From positions 1,612,001 through 1,676,000 of the forward strand of contig NZ_CP035300.1 of NCBI RefSeq assembly GCF_004114615.1: a DNA stretch of 64,000 nucleotides, written 5' to 3'. The stretch is from Dyella sp. M7H15-1 (GTDB lineage: Bacteria > Pseudomonadota > Gammaproteobacteria > Xanthomonadales > Rhodanobacteraceae). The notes beneath the pieces are model-generated. The model did no database searches. It was not told the DNA's origin and saw only the letters and a program-made list of their open reading frames with translations. A program made the position numbers and the translations under genes. The first letter of the stretch is position 1; every line of letters begins with the position of its first letter. Positions 29,277-37,803 of this stretch are shown in pieces.

Positions 29277-30278
29277 ATGCACGGCAGCCACAACCACCTT
29301 CCTCAATTGAACGGTCGGCTGTTCATGACCGATGGCGGCCTGGGCACCACCCTCATTTTTCACGAACACCGCAACCTGCCGCATTTCGCCTCGTTCATGC
29401 TGCTGGGAGATGCCCGTGGCAGACAGGCACTCTGGCGCTATTACGCCAGCTATGCCGAACTGGCACAGAATTACGATACCGGCCTCGTGCTAGATAGCCC
29501 CACCTGGCGCGCCAATCGCGACTGGGGCGCAGCGCTGGGTTATGACACGGACGCATTGAAAGAAGCCAATCACAAGGCCATTACCCTGCTGCTGCACCTG
29601 CGTGAGCTCTACGAAACCGAACGCAACCCGATGGTGATCGGCGGCAACGTCGGTCCGCGCGGAGACGGCTACACCGCCTGCGACAGTGAAGGCATTCGTA
29701 TTGCGGCCGATTACCATCGTCCGCAGATCGAAACCTTGATCGACGCCGGCGTCGACATGATCTCTGCCTTGACCATGACCCACTCACAAGAGGCCACCGG
29801 TATCGCCCTCGCCGCCTGGGCTTGTGCAGCGCCCGTGGTGGTTTCCTATACCGTGGAAACCAACGGACGGTTGCCATCTGGCGAAACCTTGCCCGATGCG
29901 ATTGCCCGTACTGACGATTGCACCAGCGGTTACCCAGCCTATTACATGATCAATTGTGCACATCCGCAGCATTTCGCCCCCATGCTGGAGCAGTGCGACA
30001 AGTGTCGTGGCCGCATTCGCGGGCTGCGCGCGAATGCATCCTGCCGCAGCCATGCCGAGCTGGATGCCTGCCAGGAACTTGATGCCGGCAATCCTGAAGC
30101 CTTGGGAGAAGCACACCGATCGCTGATGGGGCTACTACCGAACATCGCCGTCGTAGGCGGCTGCTGCGGCACGGATACTCGCCATGTCGAGGCCATCTTT
30201 CGCCATTGCGCAGAAACGCAGGCACCACAGCAGGCGCGGGCAGCGGCGTCTTATCGCTCACCGGCGGCAAAGGCCTGA
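29277..30278 (+). CDS. Homocysteine S-methyltransferase family protein
   Basis: This is a zinc-dependent methyltransferase (Pfam S-methyl_trans) that would methylate homocysteine to methionine from a donor such as S-methylmethionine. The 333-residue form shows MTDGGLGTTLIF at the N-terminus, GGNVGPRGDGY, and the zinc ligands in INCAHPQHF and GGCCGTDTRH. The frame is open to a TTG at 29118, but family similarity begins near the ATG used here. Neither start has a strong Shine-Dalgarno. It is one of the few plus-strand genes and its 3' end overlaps the convergent PLP gene by 28 nt. Confidence 0.85.
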   Translation: MHGSHNHLPQLNGRLFMTDGGLGTTLIFHEHRNLPHFASFMLLGDARGRQALWRYYASYAELAQNYDTGLVLDSPTWRANRDWGAALGYDTDALKEANHKAITLLLHLRELYETERNPMVIGGNVGPRGDGYTACDSEGIRIAADYHRPQIETLIDAGVDMISALTMTHSQEATGIALAAWACAAPVVVSYTVETNGRLPSGETLPDAIARTDDCTSGYPAYYMINCAHPQHFAPMLEQCDKCRGRIRGLRANASCRSHAELDACQELDAGNPEALGEAHRSLMGLLPNIAVVGGCCGTDTRHVEAIFRHCAETQAPQQARAAASYRSPAAKA

Positions 30279-31420
30279 TCGAGATCGACGATCAAGTCGT
30301 CGGCCAACTCCAGACCCACCGAAATGCGAATCAGATCATCATCGATACCAGCGCGGCGCCGGTCTTCGACACTCATCCCCGAATGACTGGTAAAAGCCGG
30401 ACGCGTGATCAACGATTCGATGCTGCCCAGGCTCACGGCATCCGCATATAAATTGACCGCCGCTACGATACGCCCGGCGTCATAACGCTCCGAATCGACA
30501 TCCATACTGAGCACCCCGCCAAAGCCATCGAACAAGGAACTTGCCAACGCGTGGTAGCGATTGTCGGATAACCCTGGATAGTTCACCCGTCGCACACCAG
30601 CATGCCTCGATAAGTACTCGGCAAGGCGCAACGCATTGGCATTCTGTTCACGTATACGCACAGCCAGCGTGCGCATGCCACGGTGGAGCAAAAAGCAATC
30701 CAGAGGATTGAGCGAGCAGCCCAGATGATTGACCTTGTGACGGATATGTCGGATGTGCTCCGCACTCCCCACGATCGCCCCAGCCATGACATCCGAATGG
30801 CCATTGAGGTATTTAGTGGCCGAGTGCACCACCAGATCGTAGCCCAGATGGAGTGGACGGAAGTTCACCGGCGATGCGAGGGTGGCATCGATCACCGAAA
30901 CCAACCCGTATTGGCGTGCGAATGCAACCACCGCACGGTGATCAATCACCCGCATGATGGGATTGGACACTGCCTCGGTGTAGATCATGCGGGTGTTGGG
31001 CCGCAACACCTCGCGCCATTGGCCTGGATCATCAATGTTGATGAAATCGAAAGCAATGCCGTAATCGCCCAGGTCTTCCTTGACGAAAGCATGCGTACCG
31101 CCGTAGAGGCTTTCCTGCACCAGCACGTGATCGCCGCTGCGCAGACACCCCAGCATCACCGAGGTGATTGCCGCCATGCCGCTGGCAACCGCCAGCGCAG
31201 CTTCACCCTGCTCCAGGCGCACCAGCTTTTCATGCAAAGCGAGATGTGTAGGGGTGTTGTTGAGGCGGATGTAGCGAATACCGTCGTAATCCCCATCGTT
31301 ACGATTGACGAAGATTGACGACTGGAAGATAGGTGTGACGATGGAGCCGTATTCGCGCTTGGCGTTTTCGCCAGCATGAATGATGTCGGTTTGCAGACTT
31401 TGCTCGCGCGAAGATGCCAC
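30251..31420 (-). CDS. Cys/Met metabolism PLP-dependent enzyme (cystathionine gamma-synthase/lyase family)
   Basis: This is a PLP enzyme of the trans-sulfuration family; the exact reaction (gamma-synthase, gamma-lyase or methionine gamma-lyase) cannot be told from sequence alone. The 389-residue protein has SSIFVNRNDGDYDGIRY, the ASGMAAITSVML segment and the PLP lysine in HSATKYLNGHSDVMAG. The motif usually read as DNTFATP is here DATLASP, which is unusual. It forms a convergent pair with the homocysteine methyltransferase, inserted between fabH and fabD. Confidence 0.85.
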   Translation of the reverse strand: MASSREQSLQTDIIHAGENAKREYGSIVTPIFQSSIFVNRNDGDYDGIRYIRLNNTPTHLALHEKLVRLEQGEAALAVASGMAAITSVMLGCLRSGDHVLVQESLYGGTHAFVKEDLGDYGIAFDFINIDDPGQWREVLRPNTRMIYTEAVSNPIMRVIDHRAVVAFARQYGLVSVIDATLASPVNFRPLHLGYDLVVHSATKYLNGHSDVMAGAIVGSAEHIRHIRHKVNHLGCSLNPLDCFLLHRGMRTLAVRIREQNANALRLAEYLSRHAGVRRVNYPGLSDNRYHALASSLFDGFGGVLSMDVDSERYDAGRIVAAVNLYADAVSLGSIESLITRPAFTSHSGMSVEDRRRAGIDDDLIRISVGLELADDLIVDLDQAFAAGER

Positions 31421-31511
31421 GGAACGCTCCAGTCCAAACTATGCTTCTAGCCACTATTCCCCTGAAACGACTTGTCCTTTACGGATGGGACAAGGGGGAA
31501 AGACATTCCCA

Positions 31512-32486
31512 TCAATACCGCAATAGTGCCGATGCCCAGGTGAAGCCGCCGCCAAAGGCTTCCAACAACAGATTCTGGCCGCGCTTCACCTTGCCCGAAC
31601 GTACGGCGTAATCGAGTGCCAGCGGCACGGAGCCAGCGGACGTGTTGGCGTGTTTGTCGACGGTGACGATAACTTGGTCCATCGACATGTTCAGCCGCTT
31701 GGCCGTTGCCTCAATGATGCGCAAGTTGGCCTGGTGCGGAATCAGCCAGTCCAGTTGCGACGCTTGCATGCCGGCCGCGGCGAGTGTCTCTTCCACCAAC
31801 GAATCAAGCGTCTTCACAGCGACCTTGAACACCTCGCGGCCGGACATGCGGATACGCACGCCATGGTTAGGTTCGTCTTTGAAACCGACGGAAACGCCGA
31901 CCGGGTTGTAGAGCAGTTCCTTGTGGCCACCATCGGCATGCAGGCAAGTCGCATAGATACCCGGCTCACTGGAGACTTCCAGCACAACGGCACCCGCGCC
32001 ATCGCCAAACAGCACGGCTGTCTCGCGCTCTTCCCAATTGACCATGCGGGTCAGCGTTTCCGCACCGATCACCAACACCTTCTTCGACTGACCGCTACGA
32101 ATGAACTTGTCGGCCACACCCAGCGCGTAGACGAAGCCCGAACAAGCGGCATTGACGTCGAATGCGGCGCAACCGTTCGCACCGAGGCGGTGCTGAACCA
32201 GACAGGCGGTCGATGGAAAAATAATGTCCGGCGTGGTGGTGCCAAGGACAATGAGATCCAGTTCGGATGCCTTGACGCCCGCCGCGTCGAGCGCGCGCTG
32301 CGCGGCCAGCGTGGACAGATCGCCCGTGGTCTCTCCCTCGGCGGCGACATGACGCTGGCGGATGCCGGTACGTTCACGAATCCACTCATCGCTGGTGTCG
32401 ACGAACTTCTCGAGATCAGCGTTGGTCAATACGCGCTCCGGCAGCGCGCTGCCGGTGCCAAGAAGACGGGAGTAGATCGGTGCCAT
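31512..32486 (-). CDS. fabH: 3-oxoacyl-ACP synthase III
   Basis: FabH starts fatty-acid synthesis by condensing an acyl-CoA with malonyl-ACP. The 324-residue protein has the Cys-His-Asn triad: Cys in NAACSGFVYAL (about 115), His in LIPHQANLRI (about 250) and Asn in DKHANTSAGSV (about 280), and the ending LLEAFGGGFTWAS. It follows rpmF after 165 nt without a recognised gene between. plsX, which separates them in many bacteria, is not there. Confidence 0.96.
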   Translation of the reverse strand: MAPIYSRLLGTGSALPERVLTNADLEKFVDTSDEWIRERTGIRQRHVAAEGETTGDLSTLAAQRALDAAGVKASELDLIVLGTTTPDIIFPSTACLVQHRLGANGCAAFDVNAACSGFVYALGVADKFIRSGQSKKVLVIGAETLTRMVNWEERETAVLFGDGAGAVVLEVSSEPGIYATCLHADGGHKELLYNPVGVSVGFKDEPNHGVRIRMSGREVFKVAVKTLDSLVEETLAAAGMQASQLDWLIPHQANLRIIEATAKRLNMSMDQVIVTVDKHANTSAGSVPLALDYAVRSGKVKRGQNLLLEAFGGGFTWASALLRY

Positions 32487-32651
32487 TGAATATCCATCAG
32501 CAAGCGGCGGTGCTTTGCGCCATCCGCCGTGCAGGTGGCGCGATACACCAAGACCGCAACGTTACGTTGCCGCACGCCAGAACGCAAAGCGGCGCGTCAC
32601 CGCGCCGCCTGTCGAACTGGCCCCTGAAGCCTGTAAGGCTCGGGGAATGAC

Positions 32652-32846
32652 TTAGTCTTCCTCGACCACCGAAACGTGGGTGTCGATCACCTTCTTGCCG
32701 CGGTAGTAGCCATCGGCCGTCACGTGGTGACGACGATGCACTTCGCCGCTGGTCGGATCGGTGGCCAACTGCACGCTGCTCAGTTTGTCATGCGAGCGAC
32801 GCATGCCACGGGTGGACGGGGTCTTGCGGCTCTTTTGAACGGCCAT
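32652..32846 (-). CDS. rpmF: 50S ribosomal protein L32
   Basis: This is a small basic protein of the large ribosomal subunit. The 64 residues begin [20 protein letters not shown], the conserved L32 start, and end with the DGYYRGKKV segment. It lies between the DUF177 gene and fabH, the usual order. Confidence 0.96.
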   Translation of the reverse strand: MAVQKSRKTPSTRGMRRSHDKLSSVQLATDPTSGEVHRRHHVTADGYYRGKKVIDTHVSVVEED

Positions 32847-32864
32847 GGTGATTCTCCAGCTTAA

Positions 32865-33383
32865 TCAGGTCTTCTTGAGTTCGCGCAGTACCGCGAACGG
32901 GTTATCGGGGCGCTCTTCGATGGATGTTGCTTCCATCGGCGGGCGAATGACTTCTTCAGGCAAGGCGCTGTCCGGATTCATCGGCACCAGCGGCAATGCC
33001 AACAACAATTCGTCCTCGATCACATCGATCGGGTTCAGTTTGTCGTCCTCGGCCACCAGCAGCGGCTCGACCCCGGCCGGCAACGCGGACTCTTCGCGCT
33101 CGGAACGGATCAAGCCCAATCGGCTGTCGACCGTGACAGGCATGACAAACGGTTCGAGCGTACGCTGGCAGATCAGCCGCAGGGGCGCCTGGACACGAAC
33201 GTCAACATAGTTCGTGCCATATTCGTCCCGACCGAAGTCGAGCGCATACGTGGCCGAACCTGCATCATCCGCCAGCACTTCGCAGAGACGAGGCATTGCG
33301 GCGATGGGCAGTGACCCCTGGAACGAACGCCGCGCCGAAACCATGCGCCAAGCGTCCACAGACTCTGGCAGTGCGGCGGACAT
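32865..33383 (-). CDS. DUF177 (YceD) domain protein
   Basis: DUF177/YceD proteins lie upstream of rpmF in most bacteria and have been linked to ribosomal RNA metabolism. The 172-residue protein contains RSFQGSLPIAAMPRL and the Cys-containing LICQRTLEPFVMPV strand, with only one of the CxxC cysteines. It ends with the conserved NPFAVLRELK. I chose the ATG giving MSAALPESVD because the family begins there, although no clear Shine-Dalgarno is present. Confidence 0.88.
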   Translation of the reverse strand: MSAALPESVDAWRMVSARRSFQGSLPIAAMPRLCEVLADDAGSATYALDFGRDEYGTNYVDVRVQAPLRLICQRTLEPFVMPVTVDSRLGLIRSEREESALPAGVEPLLVAEDDKLNPIDVIEDELLLALPLVPMNPDSALPEEVIRPPMEATSIEERPDNPFAVLRELKKT

Positions 33384-33541
33384 AACTAGCAAATAATAAG
33401 TTTTCAGGCTCCGTCTAGTCAACCGTAGCTGTTCCAGCCCACCGTGCGCAAACCGCATCACGACGCTAATCACCCGGCTTTGCCTGAATCCGGAACATAC
33501 GGCAGACTGCGGTCTGTCCCAGCCTGAACTGCTCATTTTAC

Positions 33542-33994
33542 GTGAACATCTATCTCTTGTTCGGCCTGGTTATCCTGTTCATCTTGCTGATAGTTGCCTT
33601 GGGTGGCGCCTTGCTACTGCGCCGGATGACCCGGCGCACCACCAGCCTACGGCAGCTCCTGGAACTGGCCGACCGACTGGAGGCCGATCTGAAATCCTGC
33701 CGGACCCGTCTGCAACAGGCCCATGCGGTGATGTCGCTCAACCCAGACCTGCCGGCGGCCAGCGAGCAAGAAGCCAGTCACGCCGTGGACGCTGGCCTGC
33801 GGGCACTGCTTCAGCAACGGATCTGGATCCGCGACCAGTCTCCCTCTGCGACCCAGGCCGAGTTGGATGCTGCGACCCGGGACATGGAGCAAACCCGCGA
33901 ACGGCTGCGCCCCCTGCTCCTAGCGCTGGGCCAAGCCCAAAGTGAGCTGGATACCGCCATGCGCGAGCACATCCGCCAGGATCCCTCGCTATGA
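33542..33994 (+). CDS. Small membrane protein with coiled-coil region, unknown function
   Basis: I do not recognise a family. The 150-residue product begins with one strong transmembrane helix (LLFGLVILFILLIVALGGALLL, residues about 4-25, cited as LFGLVILFILLIVAL) followed by RRMTRR, which predicts the C-terminal part in the cytoplasm. That part is long alpha-helical and charged, likely coiled coil. Start GTG at 33542. Its last 257 nt overlap, antisense, the 3' extension of the convergent glycosyltransferase frame. One of the two ends is probably not real protein. Confidence 0.6.
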   Translation: MNIYLLFGLVILFILLIVALGGALLLRRMTRRTTSLRQLLELADRLEADLKSCRTRLQQAHAVMSLNPDLPAASEQEASHAVDAGLRALLQQRIWIRDQSPSATQAELDAATRDMEQTRERLRPLLLALGQAQSELDTAMREHIRQDPSL

Positions 33995-35531
33995 CGGCAT
34001 CACCACGATAAAACGCCACGCTCTTGCGGCCGTCGAACAAGCTGAGCCTTCGTAGCGGCTGCAAATGAGCGATACGTGTGCAGAGCGAGCCAAACCATGG
34101 CGCGCGCTCGCGCTCACGCAGGGCATGCTCATCCACCACAAGCAGCACAGGTTCACCGGCGTGCCTCTGACGCAAGGCGCTTTCATCCAGCGCCCATAGC
34201 GCAACTTGCGGCGCACGCCCGTATTTGACATTCAACGGACTATCTAATGTGTAGACCGGACGTTGCCCGTCGAACTGAAAATCCAGTTCGGCGGCCATCA
34301 TGAAATTGTCCGCCACCAAGACAGCCGGCTGTACGACAAGCTGCGCCTTCGCGATATCCGCGCTTTCCTCCCACCCGATGAAAGCGGTCGGGAAAGCACG
34401 TGCCGCGCCCAACCAGCTGGCCGTTGCCGGATGGGCGGCCAATCCGAGATAAGACAGGCCAACCAGTTGCGCGAACAAAGCTAGCCCGGCACCAGCCATC
34501 GCCACCCAGCGCCAGACGCGCACATCGCGCCACAACACAGGCAGGGCAGCCAGCAACGGTAGATAACCCGGCAGAGGCCAATGCACACGAAAGCGCTGGT
34601 CATCGGCAAACAAACCCGCCACGAAATACACCACGATAAACGTCAGTGACAGCAGTGCTATCACATCCCACGGACGGCCTTCATGTCTTCGACACCCGCA
34701 ACGCCAGACTGTCCAGAGCAGACAGACGTACAGCAGAGGCGTGCAGGTAACGGCTTGCTCCAAAGGTTGCACAAGAGTGTCGGCATGAAAGCGCCACGGA
34801 TTGCGCTGCATCAGCTGGAAAGCCAAACCGTCGCCATGTTGCTGCCAGTTGGAAATCGCCAGCGGCACCAAACCCGTTGCGGCAACAACCATCGCCAACC
34901 AGAAACCGCCACGTGTCCACTGCGCACGGCCACGTGGCGTCAGCAGGAACAAGAACAAGCCAGCCAGCATGAACATGGCAGCGCGATAATGGCTCATCCA
35001 ACAGATAGCCAATGCCACACCCAGCAACAACCAGTCACACCAACGGTTGTTATCCATAGCGCGCAGCAGCGCCAGCATGGCTGCTGCGCCCGCCACTGTA
35101 AGTGGCACATCTGGCATGGCCAAAACACCCAAGCTCCCTGCCAGCGGCAAGCACAGGCAAAGCACACCCGCCTGCCAGCCGGCACGCACATCGAAAGCAC
35201 GCCGACCGAAGGCCACCAGCAGCCAGGGCAGGCAGCTACCTAGTAGCAGGAATGGCCAACGCATCCCCAACACACCGTGCCCAGCCACGCTTTCGCCCAG
35301 ACGAATCAGCCAGGCCGTCAACGGTGGCAGATCACTGTAGCCCCAAGCGGGATGCCGACTTTCCTGCCAATAGAACGCTTCGTCGCCAAAGGGCTGGAGC
35401 TTGGCAGCAAGCACCAGTTTCACACCCAGCAGACAGAGGAAGATCGTGACGAATGCCGCTCGCCAGCGCACAAGGCCGGCGACTACACTGGTGTCATCCC
35501 TCGTGTTTGTCCGCGCTTTGCCTAAACCCAT
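33738..35531 (-). CDS. GT-C type glycosyltransferase (PMT_2/ArnT-like), probable 3' read-through
   Basis: This is an integral membrane glycosyltransferase that would use a polyprenyl-phosphate sugar in the periplasm. The family motif GDEAFYWQES...GYSDLPPLTAW is near the N-terminus and about eleven hydrophobic helices follow to residue ~350. The C-terminal soluble part ends plausibly near ...SVAFYRGDAVIA. About 85 further codons are antisense to the plus-strand membrane-protein gene and look like non-protein (Pro/Gly/Arg-rich). The start is uncertain (ATG at 35531 or 35540). The acceptor is unknown, possibly lipid A or a glycan. Confidence 0.75.
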   Translation of the reverse strand: MGLGKARTNTRDDTSVVAGLVRWRAAFVTIFLCLLGVKLVLAAKLQPFGDEAFYWQESRHPAWGYSDLPPLTAWLIRLGESVAGHGVLGMRWPFLLLGSCLPWLLVAFGRRAFDVRAGWQAGVLCLCLPLAGSLGVLAMPDVPLTVAGAAAMLALLRAMDNNRWCDWLLLGVALAICWMSHYRAAMFMLAGLFLFLLTPRGRAQWTRGGFWLAMVVAATGLVPLAISNWQQHGDGLAFQLMQRNPWRFHADTLVQPLEQAVTCTPLLYVCLLWTVWRCGCRRHEGRPWDVIALLSLTFIVVYFVAGLFADDQRFRVHWPLPGYLPLLAALPVLWRDVRVWRWVAMAGAGLALFAQLVGLSYLGLAAHPATASWLGAARAFPTAFIGWEESADIAKAQLVVQPAVLVADNFMMAAELDFQFDGQRPVYTLDSPLNVKYGRAPQVALWALDESALRQRHAGEPVLLVVDEHALRERERAPWFGSLCTRIAHLQPLRRLSLFDGRKSVAFYRGDAVIARDPGGCARAWRYPAHFGLGPALGAGGAAVRGFAPCPGSQHPTRPGSQRETGRGSRSVAEAVPAGQRPRRDWLLARWPPAGLG

Positions 35532-35789
35532 GTCTGCCATCACTCCGCTTCGTGATGAAGCCCTGCAAAATCGATAACGAAGCACGTATTGCACGCCTCG
35601 CACGCTGGCATCGTCAACCATTGATGGAATCAAGGCGTTATCGGTTTTGATGTACTACGCCACTGTCGAACCTGCTCCTAAATCCTTGCGCACTTTTAGA
35701 AAAGCCGTACGGAATTTCCAACCGCATCGAGTGGTCTAATCGTCGCGCCACGATGTAGCATGCAATCGCCCATGATGGAGAAAAACACC

Positions 35790-36353
35790 ATGTCTCCCCT
35801 CTTCCGAATTCTTAGCCTCGCAGCGGCCTGCGCCCTGTTGGCCGCTTGCGCCACGGTGCCCCAGCCGTTGCAGGGCAATTTCGCCAACGTCACCTCGCTG
35901 AATGCACAGCAGAGCAGCGCCAATGGCACACAGGTCCGCTGGGGCGGCGACATCATCAGCACCGAGCCCAGTCAGCAATCCACCTGCTTCTATGTGCTGG
36001 GACGCCCACTCGATAACGAGGCTCGCCCTGTTCGCAACAACAACAGCCAGGGTCGTTTCGTAGCCTGCCGCACCGGTTTCTACGATCCGGAAGTGTTCAA
36101 GCCGGGGCGCGAGATCACCATCACCGGCGCCATCCAGGGCACGATGACCCGCAAGGTAGGCGATTACGACTATGCCTATCCGCGCGTCGAGGCGGAGGTG
36201 ATCTATCTGTGGCCGAAGCGCCCGGTGGTCGTGAACTATCCGTACTACGGACCGGGCTGGTACGACCCGTTCTGGGGTCCGTACTGGGGTGGCCCGTATT
36301 GGGGCTGGGGTGGCTTGTATGCCCCGGTGATTGTGGTGCGCCATCACCGCTGA
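35790..36353 (+). CDS. Slp family outer-membrane lipoprotein
   Basis: The 187-residue product has a lipoprotein signal peptide with lipobox LLAAC (Cys about residue 20) and the Slp/YeaY domain (VRWGGDIIS, FYDPEVFKPGREITITG). It ends in a Trp/Tyr/Gly-rich tail. The ATG giving MSPLFRILSL has GGAG 9 nt upstream; an earlier in-frame ATG lacks this. Slp proteins are outer-membrane lipoproteins induced by starvation or stress in enterics. It stands alone on the plus strand and is followed by a shared terminator. Confidence 0.85.
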   Translation: MSPLFRILSLAAACALLAACATVPQPLQGNFANVTSLNAQQSSANGTQVRWGGDIISTEPSQQSTCFYVLGRPLDNEARPVRNNNSQGRFVACRTGFYDPEVFKPGREITITGAIQGTMTRKVGDYDYAYPRVEAEVIYLWPKRPVVVNYPYYGPGWYDPFWGPYWGGPYWGWGGLYAPVIVVRHHR

Positions 36354-36370
36354 TCGTGCATCGATCCATC

Positions 36371-36404
36371 AATAAAAACGCCGGCATCCGCCGGCGTTTT
36401 TATT
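36371..36404. terminator. Bidirectional rho-independent terminator
   Basis: A 15-bp perfect stem (AATAAAAACGCCGGC and its complement) with a 4-nt loop gives a T-rich tail on both strands. It lies between the convergent slp-like gene and hinT and can serve both. Confidence 0.93.
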
Positions 36405-36424
36405 GACTTAAGCAGAATGCTCGA

Positions 36425-36769
36425 TCAACCCGGCGGCCAGGTCATGCGGCGACCGGCGAGCAGATGCACGTGCAGATGAAACACCGTCTGCCCACCCTGT
36501 TCGTTGCAGTTGATCACGGTGCGATAGCCTTCTTTGTCGACGCCTTCGCGCTTGGCATAACTGGCTGCGGCCAGCAGCAGCTTACCGAGCAGATCGGCAT
36601 CGGCCGCCGAGGCATCATTCAAGGTGGCAATCACCTGCTTCGGCACGAACAGCACATGCACGGGTGCTTGCGGATTGAGATCGCGAAACGCCAACACATC
36701 ATCGTCCTCATAGACGATATCGGCCGGAATTTCGCGGCGGACGATCTTGCCAAAAATGGTGTCACCCAT
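36425..36769 (-). CDS. hinT: HIT family nucleotide-binding protein (HinT)
   Basis: HinT-type proteins are purine nucleoside phosphoramidases of the histidine-triad family. The 114-residue protein has the FGKIVRREIPADIVYEDD start and the catalytic triad HLHVHLLAGR near residue 98. AGGAG lies close upstream of the ATG. The physiological substrate is not defined by the sequence. Confidence 0.93.
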   Translation of the reverse strand: MGDTIFGKIVRREIPADIVYEDDDVLAFRDLNPQAPVHVLFVPKQVIATLNDASAADADLLGKLLLAAASYAKREGVDKEGYRTVINCNEQGGQTVFHLHVHLLAGRRMTWPPG

Positions 36770-36810
36770 AAGCCTGCTCCTCTGTAGTCCGTTCCTGTGT
36801 TCCAGGCCGG

Positions 36811-37410
36811 TTATTCCATGGTTTGCCGGCTGCCGAACGCGTGCGCCAGGGTGCTGCGATCGACGTATTCCAATTCGCCACCCAGCGGAACGCCATGCGC
36901 CAGCCGCGTGGGCTTGATACCGGCAGCGCGCGCTAATTGCGCCAGATAGTGAGCCGTCGCCTCACCTTCCACGGTTGGATTGGTGGCAAGGATCAATTCC
37001 TCCACCTCACCTTCTGCGAGACGCTCACTCAACAAACCAAGCCCCAGCTCCTCGGGCCCCAGGCCATCCAGCGGCGAAAGCCGGCCCATCAGCACGAAGT
37101 ATTGCCCACGGTAGCCCGTTGCCTGCTCGATCGCCGCCAGATCAATAGGTGATTCCAGCACACACAGCACATGACGATCGCGGCTGGAGCTGGCGCAGAT
37201 CGCGCACACCTGAGTCTCGCTGAAATTGCGGCAGCGTGTGCAATGGTTGATCTTCTGCATCGCCTGCTGCAACACCGCAGCGAGTTTCAAACCACGCTCG
37301 CGCTCGCGCTCCAGCAAATGGAAGGCCATGCGTTGCGCGCTCTTACCGCCGACACCAGGCAGGCAGCGCAGGGCTTCGATGAGTTCGTTGAGGAGTGGGG
37401 ATGCGCTCAT
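36811..37410 (-). CDS. recR: Recombination protein RecR
   Basis: RecR acts with RecF and RecO to load RecA at gaps. The 199-residue protein has the helix-hairpin-helix [19 protein letters not shown], the zinc finger [16 protein letters not shown], and the Toprim domain with [16 protein letters not shown] chose the ATG giving [10 protein letters not shown]; eight codons upstream are open but not conserved. It follows ebfC and dnaX, the classical cluster. Confidence 0.96.
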   Translation of the reverse strand: MSASPLLNELIEALRCLPGVGGKSAQRMAFHLLERERERGLKLAAVLQQAMQKINHCTRCRNFSETQVCAICASSSRDRHVLCVLESPIDLAAIEQATGYRGQYFVLMGRLSPLDGLGPEELGLGLLSERLAEGEVEELILATNPTVEGEATAHYLAQLARAAGIKPTRLAHGVPLGGELEYVDRSTLAHAFGSRQTME

Positions 37411-37460
37411 GTGCTTTTCGTGCCCGCTCCCCAAAGGGGAGGGGAAATGGATGCGACATA

Positions 37461-37784
37461 TCAGAACGGCATCTTGAAACCAGCTGGCAGATTCATGCCA
37501 GTCGTAATGCCGCCCAACTTGTTCTTGCTCGCTTCGGCCACTTTGTTCACCGCATCGTTGATCGCCGCAGCCACCAAGTCTTCTGCCATTTCTGGATCGT
37601 CGGCGAATAGCTTGCGATCGATCTGCACGCGACGTACTTCATGCGCACCGCTCATCACGACATTGACCAGCCCACCGCCGGAAGTGCCGGTAACTTCGAG
37701 CTTGGCGATCTCTTCCTGCGCGCGCTTCATGTCTTCCTGCATGCGCTGCGCCTGCTGCATCAACTGACCGAGTTGTCCTCTCAT
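37461..37784 (-). CDS. ebfC: YbaB/EbfC family nucleoid-associated protein
   Basis: This is a small DNA-binding dimer found between dnaX and recR. The 107-residue protein has the long N-terminal helix with [19 protein letters not shown], the central [23 protein letters not shown] sheet and a C-terminal [12 protein letters not shown] chose the ATG giving [10 protein letters not shown]. Confidence 0.95.
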   Translation of the reverse strand: MRGQLGQLMQQAQRMQEDMKRAQEEIAKLEVTGTSGGGLVNVVMSGAHEVRRVQIDRKLFADDPEMAEDLVAAAINDAVNKVAEASKNKLGGITTGMNLPAGFKMPF

Positions 37785-37803
37785 GATTTTTACTCCGGGT
37801 ATA

